DNA from: Gimibacter soli
GTDB lineage: Bacteria; Pseudomonadota; Alphaproteobacteria; Sphingomonadales; Kordiimonadaceae
Direction: 5' to 3'
DNA length: 64,000 nt
NCBI RefSeq assembly: GCF_028463845.1
Contig: NZ_CP116805.1
Span: forward strand, 2,790,001-2,854,000
Made by a program: the position numbers and the translations under genes
The notes under the pieces: generated by a model
What the model was told of the DNA's origin: nothing
The model's input: the letters and a program-made list of their open reading frames with translations, nothing else
Database searches by the model: none
Shown: piece by piece, positions 17,591 to 27,500 of the stretch
How positions within the stretch are numbered: the first letter of the stretch is position 1
How the letters are laid out: every line of letters begins with the position of its first letter

Positions 17591-18378
17591 TGCCCGGCGC
17601 TGCCCTGTTTGAACTCGTCACATCCCATGCCTACAGGGGCGGCGCCATCGAGCCGGATATCGGCTTCGTGCCCTCGCCCGCCACAGGGCAACTCCTGACG
17701 GCCCACGGCCTTGCGGCCCGAAGCGACAATGGCAGCCTGAAAATCGCCCGCTTCAACGATCGCAAGCCCTGGTTCGACGACCGGCCGCATGGCCCGCTCC
17801 TCTTTGCCGTCACAGCGCGCCGCGATGAAGTATTCCACTATACCGAACTGCCGATGGATAGCCCCGGCAGGGGCTGTGCCCCCGCGAAACCCGTGGTCGC
17901 ACAAAAGGAATTTGCCGTCGGCCGGACACGGGCACATGCCGAATTCGGCAATCTCGCCGGCTGGCTTGCCGGCCTCCGGGCCTTTCTTGCCCTGATCATC
18001 CCGACCAGCTTGCTGGAGGGCAGCAGTCGCTGGACCCTGCCGCTTGCCGCCCGGCGCGCTCATTGGCGGTATCATGTGCTTTCAAACAGCCGGGAGCTGC
18101 AGCCCGCGAACCGGATGCTCATTGACGGAACTCCGGACGGCCTTTCGTTCAAACCGCTTGATCCCGGCCGCCGGGATCTGGCCGAGGCTGAAACGCTTGA
18201 ATCCGATACCCCCTGGCCGCTGTCGGAACAGGGTCTGAAATCTGCCCGCCTCCTGCTTGAACGTCAGGGGCGGGATCCGAAAATCCTGTTCAGCGGCCTG
18301 CCCGCGCCGTCGCCCTTGAGCCTGCGAATGGTTCATGACGATCCGGCGCCCCGGGCCGACGCATTTCTCTATGTCTGA
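17587..18378 (+). CDS. CIS-associated protein of unknown function
   Basis: A 263-residue protein not recognised from any named CIS component. It overlaps the cap gene by 4 bases and precedes the sheath, so it is co-translated with them. The first half is rich in charged and aromatic residues (KIARFNDRKPWFDD); the second half alternates beta-like segments with HWRYHVLSNSRELQ and LPAPSPLSLRMVH, suggesting a beta sandwich. No signal peptide or membrane helix. A role as cap adaptor is possible from its position next to the cap and sheath genes, but that is only inference. Confidence 0.7.
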   Translation: MMPGAALFELVTSHAYRGGAIEPDIGFVPSPATGQLLTAHGLAARSDNGSLKIARFNDRKPWFDDRPHGPLLFAVTARRDEVFHYTELPMDSPGRGCAPAKPVVAQKEFAVGRTRAHAEFGNLAGWLAGLRAFLALIIPTSLLEGSSRWTLPLAARRAHWRYHVLSNSRELQPANRMLIDGTPDGLSFKPLDPGRRDLAEAETLESDTPWPLSEQGLKSARLLLERQGRDPKILFSGLPAPSPLSLRMVHDDPAPRADAFLYV

Positions 18379-18401
18379 TCCATCTGGTGAAAGGGACGAC
18401 C

Positions 18402-20540
18402 ATGCCAGCATATCGTACGCCTGATATCTACATCGAGGAAATCCCCCTCTTTCCGCCCTCAATTGCCGAGGTGGAAACCGCCATACCGATCTTCATCGGA
18501 CATACGCGTTTTGCCGAATACCAGGGGGCTTCCCTTCTGAAAAAGCCGATCAAGATCCGGTCGCTGATGGAATATCACGAACGTTTCGGCCGCCAGCCCC
18601 CTGCCTGCATCGGCGATATTGCCATCAATGCCCAGAACAAGCTGGAAAGCGTGCGGCAGGTGGTCAGCTACAATCTGTATGACAGCGTCAGCATGTTCTT
18701 CATGAACGGCGGCGGGGCCTGCTACATCCTTTCAATCGGGGATTTCACCCTGCCTTCGATCAATGCCTCCGGCGCGATCACCAAAGACAAATATATCGAG
18801 GGCCTGCAACTCGCCGCCAAGGTAGACGAAGTGACGCTGATCCTGATGCCGGATGCCGTCAATCTGCCCGATCAGTCGCTTTATACCGTCCAGCAACAGG
18901 CGCTGGCCCAGTGCAACACGCTGATGGACCGTTTCGCCATTTTCGATCTTTACGAATATGAGGATGCAGGCGGCACCAGCGGCTGGGAAAAAGGCGTTCA
19001 GGAATTCCGCGACAAGGTGGGCATCAACTATCTGAAATATGGCGCTGCCTATACGCCCTATCTCGTGGCGGATATGGACCGTCCGCTCGGCTTCGCCCAT
19101 TTCCAAAGCCGCATCACGAAGAACAAGGTGCCGGTGCAACTGGAAGACCTGACCGACGACGCCAGCATCGTGGACCTGATCCGCGACACATCCGAAGCGA
19201 ATGACACCGCCACCCGCATGTCGACGGTCACCTATGGCAATCTGGCGCCAACTTCGCCGCTCGTGAATGTGATGCCGAACCTCGTAAGCAGCCAGCAGAC
19301 CTCGGACCTCGAAGCGTTCGTTGCCGGCTACAAGATTCCCGATCCGCCGGCCGGCGTCACGCCGGACCCGAATGCGCCGAAGCCCGCGAGGCCGAAAACG
19401 CTGCAGGAGCTTTACAACCAGATTTCGGCCGCGCTCCGCAGCGTCAAGAAGGACGCCGACCAGAAGCCCATTCTCGGCAGCCTGCAAGACCTGACGTTCA
19501 AGGTACTCACTGATGTCGTCATGGCCAAATGGCTGATGAGCGACGCCAACGCCGACGCCGTGCGTCAGCATGTGAATGATCATCTGGCGTCGTTCATCGA
19601 GGATCTGGTCGCCTCCGGTTCATCCGACTATCCGCAGATTTTTGCGGACATCCTCGGGCGGATCGACACCCTGTACAAAGCCGCGGGCCTCACGAAACCT
19701 GCAGCGGATGACGATGCCGCGAAACTCGGCAACCTGGGACGGGCCATCTATGCGCTGTCGAAGTCCGCGAAGCCGACCGGTGTTACGGCGTCGACAGCCG
19801 ACCAGAAGGCCCAGACGGATACCTTGTTCCGCGCCGCGCTCAGGCTGATCTCCAGCGTACAGACAGGCGCCTATCGCCACCTGAACAATCTGGAACAGAG
19901 CCTGCGCAAGCTGTTCCCGCTCTATAACAATATCGTTGAACGGGCGGAGCGCGTGGTGCGCACCATGCCGCCTTCGGGCGCCATTGCCGGGCTTTATGCG
20001 GCGGTCGACCGCGACCGCGGGGTCTGGAAAGCCCCCGCCAACGTTTCCCTGGCCTCGGTTTCCGCACTTACCCACCAGATCGACTCGTTCGGCCAGGAGT
20101 CGCTCAATATCGATGTCACAGGCGGCAAATCGGTCAATGCCATCAGGCCGTTTGTTGGCAAAGGGTTCCTCGTGTGGGGTGCCCGTACCCTGATGGGGAA
20201 CGACAATGAATGGCGCTATATCTCGGTCCGCCGCTTCTTCAACATGGTGGAAGAGTCCGTCAAGAAATCGACCTACTGGGCCGTGTTCGAGCCCAACGAT
20301 TCCAACCTTTGGATGAAGGTGAAGTCGAGCATCGAGGCCTATCTGCATGAGAAACGCATGCAGGGGGCACTGGCCGGGGTCACCGACAAGGACGCCTTCG
20401 TTGTCAATGTCGGCCTCAACAGTACGATGACGGCACAGGATATCCTTGAGGGACGATTGATTATCGAAATCAAGATGGCGGTTGTCCGGCCCGCCGAATT
20501 CATCATCATGCGGTTCATGCACAAGATGCAGGAATCCTGA
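18402..20540 (+). CDS. CIS sheath protein (Pvc2/Afp2-like, phage tail sheath family)
   Basis: Contractile sheath subunit of 712 residues. The N-terminus AYRTPDIYIEEIPLFPPSIAE and the C-terminal core (PPSGAIAGLYAAVDRDRGVW, GKGFLVWGARTL, WRYISVRRFFNMVEESV) are typical of Afp/PVC sheaths. An insertion of about 200 residues, roughly 308-505, separates the two conserved parts and contains proline-rich and helical segments. Only one sheath gene is present, whereas Afp and PVC have three. The ATG at 18402 follows AAAGGGA; an in-frame start 15 bases upstream is less likely. Confidence 0.93.
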   Translation: MPAYRTPDIYIEEIPLFPPSIAEVETAIPIFIGHTRFAEYQGASLLKKPIKIRSLMEYHERFGRQPPACIGDIAINAQNKLESVRQVVSYNLYDSVSMFFMNGGGACYILSIGDFTLPSINASGAITKDKYIEGLQLAAKVDEVTLILMPDAVNLPDQSLYTVQQQALAQCNTLMDRFAIFDLYEYEDAGGTSGWEKGVQEFRDKVGINYLKYGAAYTPYLVADMDRPLGFAHFQSRITKNKVPVQLEDLTDDASIVDLIRDTSEANDTATRMSTVTYGNLAPTSPLVNVMPNLVSSQQTSDLEAFVAGYKIPDPPAGVTPDPNAPKPARPKTLQELYNQISAALRSVKKDADQKPILGSLQDLTFKVLTDVVMAKWLMSDANADAVRQHVNDHLASFIEDLVASGSSDYPQIFADILGRIDTLYKAAGLTKPAADDDAAKLGNLGRAIYALSKSAKPTGVTASTADQKAQTDTLFRAALRLISSVQTGAYRHLNNLEQSLRKLFPLYNNIVERAERVVRTMPPSGAIAGLYAAVDRDRGVWKAPANVSLASVSALTHQIDSFGQESLNIDVTGGKSVNAIRPFVGKGFLVWGARTLMGNDNEWRYISVRRFFNMVEESVKKSTYWAVFEPNDSNLWMKVKSSIEAYLHEKRMQGALAGVTDKDAFVVNVGLNSTMTAQDILEGRLIIEIKMAVVRPAEFIIMRFMHKMQES

Positions 20541-20587
20541 GAAGAGGGGCGAATCGCTGATTCGTCACGCAGCTAGGGACCACGACC

Positions 20588-21034
20588 ATGGCAGATGCAA
20601 AAGACTACCCAATTCCAAGCTTTCTGTTCCAGGTGTCCGTATCGACGCTCGGCAGCATGTATTTCAGCGAGGTATCGGGGCTCACGCGTGAGAACGACCT
20701 GATCGAATATAACCACGGCATGAACAAGTCTTTCAGTCCGCTGAAGATGCCCGGCCGACAGAAATATTCGAATGTGACGCTGAAGCGCGGAATCATCGTC
20801 GGGCAGAACAATTTCTTCGACTGGATCGGCCAGAACCTCTGGAACGTCGCCAACCGCCAGTCACTCATCATCCAGCTCCTCAATCAGGAGATGGCGAACG
20901 TGGTGACATGGAAACTGGTCAGCGCGTGGCCTGTGAAGATCGAGGGGCCGACCATGAATGCCGGCGCCAGCGAGGTCGCGATCGAAACCATGGAAATCGC
21001 CCACGAAGGCTTCACCATCGAACACAAGAGCTGA
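20588..21034 (+). CDS. CIS inner tube protein (Pvc1/Afp1-like, gp19 family)
   Basis: Forms the stacked hexameric rings of the inner tube. The 148-residue length and pattern fit the T4 gp19/Hcp-like family: PIPSFLFQVSV, FSEVSGLTRENDLIEY, KYSNVTLKRGI and a C-terminal VAIETMEIAHEGFTIE. It follows the sheath gene by 47 bases with AGGGA before the ATG, and is followed by a second, diverged gp19-family gene that would act as tube initiator. Confidence 0.93.
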   Translation: MADAKDYPIPSFLFQVSVSTLGSMYFSEVSGLTRENDLIEYNHGMNKSFSPLKMPGRQKYSNVTLKRGIIVGQNNFFDWIGQNLWNVANRQSLIIQLLNQEMANVVTWKLVSAWPVKIEGPTMNAGASEVAIETMEIAHEGFTIEHKS

Positions 21035-21040
21035 CAGGCG

Positions 21041-21499
21041 ATGGCGAGCAGCAGTGATCCTTTGCCCGGCTTCTATTTCAGCGTCGAGTTTGCGGCCCTG
21101 CCGACCCCGGACCGGGACATGTGTTTTCAGGAGGTCAGCGGACTTGAAGCCAAGATCGACTATGAGGAGATCAAGGCAGGTGGCCAGAATACCGAAGCGC
21201 TGTTTGTGCCGAAGCCCGTCGGTTTCGGAACGCTCAGCCTGAAACGGTCACTGACCACAAGCTCGGCTTTTGTCACCTGGGTCGAAGCCGCCCTATCGAT
21301 GTTCAGGTTCGTGCCGGTTGACCTGCTTGTCTGCCTCAAGAACCAGAAGGGCAATCCGGTAGTTGCCTGGTATGTGGCCGGGTGCCTGCCCACCAGCTGG
21401 ACTTCGACAGGTATCGACGCCACCAAAAGCGATCTGGTGATCGAAACGCTGGACATGAAGTACCGCTACTTCCGCCGTCTGACACCGCTTCTTTCCTGA
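21041..21499 (+). CDS. CIS tube-initiator protein (Pvc5/Afp5-like, gp19 family)
   Basis: A second gp19-family protein, 152 residues (PGFYFSVEF, FQEVSGLEAKIDYEEIKAGG, GTLSLKRSL, DLVIETLDMKYRYFRR). It differs strongly from the main tube protein, in the manner of Pvc5, which links the tube to the spike hub. It lies 6 bases after the tube gene and ahead of the Pvc6/7/8 set, matching the Afp/PVC order. Confidence 0.88.
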   Translation: MASSSDPLPGFYFSVEFAALPTPDRDMCFQEVSGLEAKIDYEEIKAGGQNTEALFVPKPVGFGTLSLKRSLTTSSAFVTWVEAALSMFRFVPVDLLVCLKNQKGNPVVAWYVAGCLPTSWTSTGIDATKSDLVIETLDMKYRYFRRLTPLLS

Positions 21500-21509
21500 G
21501 GAGTTTGCC

Positions 21510-21719
21510 ATGCAATCGGCCCCGGCATCACCGCGTTTCCCGACGTCCGAAACCATCGTTCCGGATACGCCTGTCCGCCCCGATACCAAGAGCGGTCCCG
21601 TTACGGTGATGGACGACGAAGGGTGCGGCCCACCGCTTCGGGAGGATGACAAGAAGGACATCGTGGCGCGGTGCGTCGCCGAAATCCTCAGGATTCTGGA
21701 CCAACGAAACGAACGATAG
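21510..21719 (+). CDS. Small CIS protein, DUF5908 (Pvc6-like)
   Basis: A 69-residue protein whose C-terminal part (REDDKKDIVARCVAEILRIL followed by DQRNER) matches the DUF5908/Pvc6 pattern of a charged start, Cys-Val and a final E-R. The N-terminal half is proline-rich and probably disordered. AGGAG stands before the ATG. Its position between Pvc5- and Pvc7-like genes is the same as in PVC clusters. Function in known systems is unclear. Confidence 0.75.
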   Translation: MQSAPASPRFPTSETIVPDTPVRPDTKSGPVTVMDDEGCGPPLREDDKKDIVARCVAEILRILDQRNER

Positions 21720-21732
21720 CGGAGTGACGGGT

Positions 21733-22431
21733 ATGGCGGCCTCGCCCATCAGCAGCAAACTGGCAAAGCTGAAGATCGAAGCTTTCAGCGACAAGGCCAT
21801 GACGTCTGCCATCTCGGGCGGGACCTTCACGGCACTGGTCAACCCCGACACGGTCAAGGAAACAATCGCGGTCTGCTACAACAACCAGAATGCCTGGCGG
21901 AACAATGGTACCGGGCGGGTTTTCAACCATTTCAAACCGCAAGAGTTCGAGCTCAATTTCTTCCTCGACGGCACCGGCGCTCTCGGCATCGATACGCTCG
22001 CGGCGGACTATGTCTGGAATCAGGTCCAGCTTTTCCGGTTCGTAACAACAACCCGCAAGGATGCCGCCTCCCCGCCGCCCTATCTCAAGGTTTCCTGGGG
22101 GGCGCTTTTCATTCATTGCCAGCTTGAACGCGCCAGCGTCAATTACACGGTTTTCGATACCGACGGCACTCCGCTTCGCGCCAACATCACGGCCGCCATG
22201 AAGACTTTTGCGGACGAAACCTTGAAAAAGGCCAACGACCCTGACGGCACCAAGGCAATCGCGGCAGCGGCTGGCAGCAGCCTGGCGAAGCTTGCCGCCG
22301 CGGCTTACGGCAGCGCGGGCTATGCCGCCGCACTTGCCAAGGTCAACGGCCTGACAAGCTCACGCTCTGTCACCTCAGACAAGACGCTCAGTGCGCCGCC
22401 AGCCACAGCGCTGAAAGCGAACTCGTCATGA
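21733..22431 (+). CDS. CIS hub/adaptor protein (Pvc7/Afp7-like)
   Basis: Probable adaptor near the spike and baseplate, 232 residues. The segment LAKLKIEAFSD ... FTALVNPDTVKE and FKPQEFELNFFLDGTGALG matches the Pvc7/Afp7 family, followed by VSWGALFIHCQLERASVNYTVF and DGTPLRAN. The C-terminal tail is alanine- and serine-rich low complexity; the LysM-like end seen in Afp7 is not visible. The ATG at 21733 follows GGAG (21721); a GTG at 21724 is an alternative. It overlaps the spike gene by 4 bases. Confidence 0.85.
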   Translation: MAASPISSKLAKLKIEAFSDKAMTSAISGGTFTALVNPDTVKETIAVCYNNQNAWRNNGTGRVFNHFKPQEFELNFFLDGTGALGIDTLAADYVWNQVQLFRFVTTTRKDAASPPPYLKVSWGALFIHCQLERASVNYTVFDTDGTPLRANITAAMKTFADETLKKANDPDGTKAIAAAAGSSLAKLAAAAYGSAGYAAALAKVNGLTSSRSVTSDKTLSAPPATALKANSS

Positions 22432-24161
22432 CCGATGCATCCACCGACAAACCCGTCGCGTTCACGATATCCGCGAACGGCAGCCAGCTCGACAAAATGA
22501 TCGAGGTCCGGTCGGTGCGCATCTGGCATGCGTTCAACCGGATCGGCCATGCCGAAATCCAGCTGCTGGACGATATCGATGCAAAGCCCCCCCTTCCGGC
22601 GACCACGAATGCCGGCCTCAAGGTTGGCAGCAGCCTTGAAATCCAGATTGGCCGCGGGGACGACCTGCAAACCGCCTTCAAGGGCAGCATCACCCGCCTG
22701 CAGCTGAAACTTGAGGACGGCGCCCCGTCCCTGACTGTCGAAGCCCGGGATGATGCCTTCAAAATGACACTCGTTCCGGTTACGAAACTTTTTCAAAAGG
22801 TCAAGGACAGCGATGTCGCCCAGACGGTCGCCGGGGCCTATGGCCTCTCCACTGACTTTACAGCGACAGACACGGAATATCCGATGCTGCTGCAACACCA
22901 GACCACCGACTGGGACTTTCTGGTGGCGCGGCTGCAGCTTCAGTCGCAGGTTGTCTGGAGCGCCTTGGGCACGATCCAGTCGAAAAAGCCTTCGGCGACC
23001 GGCGGGGCCGCCATCAATGTAGCGCTCGACGAAGGCCTTCTGTCGTTCGAAGCCCGCATGGATGGCCGCGACCAGTTGGCCTCCACCGAGGCGCTGACAT
23101 GGGACATGGAAAACCAGCAGAGCGTCAATTCCGCCGGAGCCGATCCCGGCGTGAAAGAGCAAGGCTCCACCATCGCCTCCAGCCTCGCCGCCGACATGAA
23201 GCCAGCTGTATCAAAACTGACCGTCGGATATGGCGGGGCGGTTGACGGCCCCGCAGCCCGCGCCGGCGCCATCCTCACCCAGAGCCGCCTCGCCAAGGTC
23301 CAGGGCACAGCGCGCCTTGTCGGTCAAGCAGTATCCCCCGGAGATACCCTTCAACTGAAGGGTTTCAGCACCCTTTTCGACGGCGCAGCGCTGGTCTCGG
23401 CCGTGACGCATATCGTTGCCGACGGCGGCTGGGAAACCATCGTTGAAACAGGGCTCGCCCGCGACTGGCTGATGGACAGGATCTATGACACCGGCGGCAT
23501 CGACAGAATGCCGGAGCGGCTTCTGAAACAGTTGCATCTTGGCAAGGTCACCAAGATTTCCGAGGACCCGGAAGGCCTGTTCCGCGTGCAGGTCATGCTG
23601 CCTTTGGTCTATGGCGCCGAAGCACAACCCGTTTGGGCGCGGGTTGCCATGCTGGCAGCCGGCAGCGACCGGGGCAGCTTCTTCATGCCGCACGTGGACG
23701 ATGAGGTGCTTGTCGGCTTCGTCGGCGCCGACGCTGCCTCACCTGTGGTTATCGGCAAGCTCTACAGCAAGAACCGCGCGGCGCCTGTCACCCCTGCCGA
23801 CGAGAACAACTATGTTCAGGGCCTTTATACGAAAGCCGGCCTGAAGCTCGTTTTCAATGACGAGGACCCCGCCGTCACGCTCAGCACCAAGGGCGGACAA
23901 TCGATCTGCCTCGACGACAAGGCGGGCTCGATCACCATCAAGGACCAGAATGGCAACAGCCTGACCATGGATTCAGGCGGCATCAAGATGACAAGTGCTG
24001 CCGATCTCACCGTGTCTGCCTCGGCAGGCACATTCAAAGGGTCGGCCAGCAACGTGAATTTCGACGCATCGATGGAAATCAAGGGCAACGGTGGCCTTGG
24101 CGCACAATGGACAAGCGGCGCCAACACCGTGGTCAAGGGCGCCATCGTCCAGATCAACTAG
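22428..24161 (+). CDS. CIS spike protein (Pvc8/Afp8-like, VgrG family)
   Basis: Central hub and spike of the injection tip, 577 residues. The N-terminal gp27-like half includes SVRIWHAFNRIGHAEIQLLD and YPMLLQHQTTDWDFLVARL; a gp5 OB-like domain follows (LFRVQVMLPLVYG, VDDEVLVGFVGADAASPVVI); the end is a repetitive beta-helix-type region (ITIKDQNGNSLTMDSGGIKM). This is the VgrG arrangement. It starts in the ATGA overlap with the adaptor gene. Confidence 0.92.
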   Translation: MTDASTDKPVAFTISANGSQLDKMIEVRSVRIWHAFNRIGHAEIQLLDDIDAKPPLPATTNAGLKVGSSLEIQIGRGDDLQTAFKGSITRLQLKLEDGAPSLTVEARDDAFKMTLVPVTKLFQKVKDSDVAQTVAGAYGLSTDFTATDTEYPMLLQHQTTDWDFLVARLQLQSQVVWSALGTIQSKKPSATGGAAINVALDEGLLSFEARMDGRDQLASTEALTWDMENQQSVNSAGADPGVKEQGSTIASSLAADMKPAVSKLTVGYGGAVDGPAARAGAILTQSRLAKVQGTARLVGQAVSPGDTLQLKGFSTLFDGAALVSAVTHIVADGGWETIVETGLARDWLMDRIYDTGGIDRMPERLLKQLHLGKVTKISEDPEGLFRVQVMLPLVYGAEAQPVWARVAMLAAGSDRGSFFMPHVDDEVLVGFVGADAASPVVIGKLYSKNRAAPVTPADENNYVQGLYTKAGLKLVFNDEDPAVTLSTKGGQSICLDDKAGSITIKDQNGNSLTMDSGGIKMTSAADLTVSASAGTFKGSASNVNFDASMEIKGNGGLGAQWTSGANTVVKGAIVQIN

Positions 24162-24184
24162 GGCCAGTAACCGTGAAGCAGGAC

Positions 24185-24583
24185 ATGAAATCCATAGTCG
24201 GTCAGGGTTGGGCTTTCCCACCTACCTTCACCAGCAGGGGGGCAACCCCCCTGATGGTGACGCTGGAGGAAGATATTGTCCAAAGCCTCATCATCCTGCT
24301 GGGCACCACGCCCGGCGAGCGCCCGATGCGCCCCGATTACGGCTGTGACCTGCACCGCTATCTGTTCGAGGAACTGGACGACAGCCTTTGCCGCTATCTG
24401 CGCAACCTGATCCAGATTGCCATCAACCGCTATGAACCCCGGATTGACCTCAACAGTGTTGAATACCGGGCCGACACCGCCATTGGCCTGATCGAATTCG
24501 ACATTGTCTATTCGGTCCGCACGACCTCGAAGGTCGGCAACATTGTATATCCACTTTATCTTGAGGGAGGGCAGCCGGCATGA
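24185..24583 (+). CDS. CIS baseplate gp25-like protein (Pvc9/Afp9-like)
   Basis: Sheath-initiator and baseplate core component, about 132 residues. GWAFPPTF, EEDIVQSLIILLGTTPGERPMRPDYGCDLHRYLFEELDD (read in short parts) and the C-terminal beta segment are diagnostic of the gp25/LysM-independent family with the conserved GER/PDYG motif. The start is uncertain: ATG at 24185 after AGCAGGA, or GTG at 24173. It overlaps the next baseplate gene by 4 bases. Confidence 0.9.
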   Translation: MKSIVGQGWAFPPTFTSRGATPLMVTLEEDIVQSLIILLGTTPGERPMRPDYGCDLHRYLFEELDDSLCRYLRNLIQIAINRYEPRIDLNSVEYRADTAIGLIEFDIVYSVRTTSKVGNIVYPLYLEGGQPA

Positions 24584-27500
24584 AAGGCGTCCCCACCCCT
24601 GTTTCAGCGGCGCGCCGTGACGCTTGGCCCGGCCTCAGCCGCCTGCATTTCGAAAGCGAGGGGCCACGGCCCGATGCCACCCCCCTTGAGGTGCGCGACC
24701 CCTGCTACCAGCTGGCACGGATCATTCGCCTGGGTCGGGCCCTGCCTTTTTTTGACGACAACAACAGCCGCGTCGGCACCTGGTTCGATCGCCTTTCGGA
24801 AGACCCCACCGCCCGCCTCGCTCTCGTCGCGACCGAGCCGCCTTCTCGCTTCGAGGACGAGGCGAAATCCCTGCCCGCCGACTATCTGTCGCTCCTTGAA
24901 GATTGCATCGGCAGTGATGGCTGCTTTGACCCGACGACGCAGCGAACGGCTCTCGACCAGCGTGCCGACCGGCTTGTCGATCAGGCTGGTGCAAGGCTTG
25001 GTATCCTAAGGGACTGGATCAACACCCGTGGCAATGACAATGGCTCGTCGGGTACCAATAGCCGCAAGGGCGACCCCGAACGGCTGGCGGCTGAACTCGC
25101 CGCACTCCACAAAATCATATTCTGGGGCGAGACGCGCCCATTGCCGCAGTCGTTACAGCGCTTTGCCGCCTCCCGACTTCCCAAAGAATATGACAGCCTC
25201 ACCGGCATCACAGCACCCTACCAACGCCGCAGCGAGGCGGCACGGCTGCTGCTTCAGTGCCTCGCGGCCATCGATACCCTTGATGCAAGGGTCCGCAATA
25301 TCGCTGTCGGGGAAGTCCGGACAATGGTCCAGAAAGGTGAGGCTGTCGCCCCTCACATCGCCCTCATTCTGGCTTTCATCGCTATGTATGACCGGGTCGC
25401 GGAAGAATTGAACGGGCTGCCAGCACGCTACATGCACTATCTTTACCGCGACTGGCTGGGGCTCCGGCCCGCCGCACCGGTCGCTGACAAGGTGGATGTG
25501 GTGCTTGGCGCTGCAGAAGATGCCGGAGGCAGCTATGTGCCGGCAGGGACGCGCTTTGACGGTGGCGCCACAGCAGCGGGCAAGGCAGTCCAGTATGCGC
25601 TGGCCGATCCGCTATTTCTATCGACCGCCAAGCTTGTGGAAATCGAAAGCCTGTCGGTGGCACCCAATGCGCTCGGCACGCTCGAAGGCAACCGGATCGA
25701 CCGGACAGCGGCCAAAGCCGCCTGGCCCTTTCTCAGCACCGACCCGGAAGCGGACGAAACCGACCGGTTCGGCTTCATCCTCAGCGGGCGCCCGTTTGAC
25801 CTGCCCGCCGGTCGCAAGCAGATGACGGTCACGCTGAGCCTTGAGCCGGCTTCTGCGGCGGAAGCCCAACGCCTTGTCGACGTTTTTGCGCAAAACGGGG
25901 TCAGCGAGCAATTACCGGAGAACGGCAGCCGCCAGACCCTGTTTGAGGTATCCTGCATGAGCAGTACCGGCCAGCTTCCCCTGCCGGACGAAGACCTGAC
26001 GGCCGCCTTTGAGGCCCGCACAGATGGCCGCCTCATCCTCACGCTTTGCCTGACCCTGCCAAGAGCATCAGCCACACCCAAAGCGGGCGAGCCGTCGGCT
26101 GGCCCGGGCCTGCAGTTCCTGTCCCACCGGTTGGCACAGGGGCTGGCGGCACCTGAATTCAGCACCTGCGCCATCAAAGGAATGGCGGTTGGCATTGAAG
26201 CCACCGGCATCACTGAGCTTTACGAGAGACACCAACACGGCCAGCGGGTTGCCGCAACCCTCGCCGCCCCCTTTGGGGCACCTCCAAAAAACAGGGGGGC
26301 CTTCACCGTCTGGACCCCGATCTTCGAGGCCGGATACAGCCTTTCAGGCCTGCGGCTGTCGTGGAACTGGACCGGGATGCCCGACAGTCTTATCGACTAT
26401 TTCGCGCATTATTACCGCCGGCTGACCCGCAGTGCACGTGACCGACGGCCCTTTGCCATGCGATTGATCGCAAGCGATGCCACCGGCGAGCCGGTGATGA
26501 CGGGACGCGCCAATTTCGATGGCGGACGCGGTGCCGCTGTCGAAGCCCACGCCGCAGAGGAATGCGCCGCCACATCAGCCGTTGCCGGGGCGAACCTGAC
26601 CCTTGAAACCCCGCCTTTCGCCTTCGGGCATGATCTCTATGGCCAGATGCTCGCCGAAGCCTCGCGGCAGGATCGTCGCTGGCATCCCATCCGCTGGCTC
26701 AGGCAAAGCGTTCGGGCATTCGTTCATGCCTTCATCATTCCTGTCGTCATCCCCGTCAGCGACCGGGTCCAGCCACTGGCGCTGGGGCTGGAGCGAAAAG
26801 CCCGCCTTGCACCGCTCACCCTGTTGCGCCGCTTCATCCGATACAGGCGTCCGCCCGAGCATCTGAAGGTGCCCCAGCCATGCTCCTTCCAGATGCAGAA
26901 TCTGACACTTGATCTGAGCGGCTTGCTGGAAGCGGACCTGAACGACCCGGCGTCTGCCATCACCCTCCAGCATGTTGGTCCGGGCGGCCGGATTTGGCGC
27001 CCCGACTTTGCCACCCTGATGCCGCGCCCGGATCGGGGGCATGAGGTCAGGCTGGGCTTTTCGGGGCTTGATGTCACCAAGCCGCTGAGCCTGCTGTTTG
27101 ACCTGCCCTTTATCGACATGGACTGCACGGCGCCGGACACCGCTGTCGAATGGTCGGTGCTTGACGGCGAAACCTGGCGGCCGCTCGACGATACAGAGCG
27201 CGGGCTGGATCATACGGCCAACCTTACCCGAAGCGGTGCCCTGACCCTGCACCTGCCGGCAACCCGATCCGACGGTCTTTACTGGCTGCGGGCGCTGGTG
27301 CGCGGCGACCAGCCGATGCAGCGCCGCTGCGCAGGCATCCATGTGAATGGTGCGAGCCTTGACCATGCTGCCGATACCGCGCTGCCGGATGCCCCGCCGC
27401 TGAAAGGCACCGTCAAGCGGCTGGCAAAACCGTCCAGCGCCGTAACGAGCGTCCAACAGCCCTACGCATCCTACGGCGGCAAGTCGGGTGAAAATCCGGC

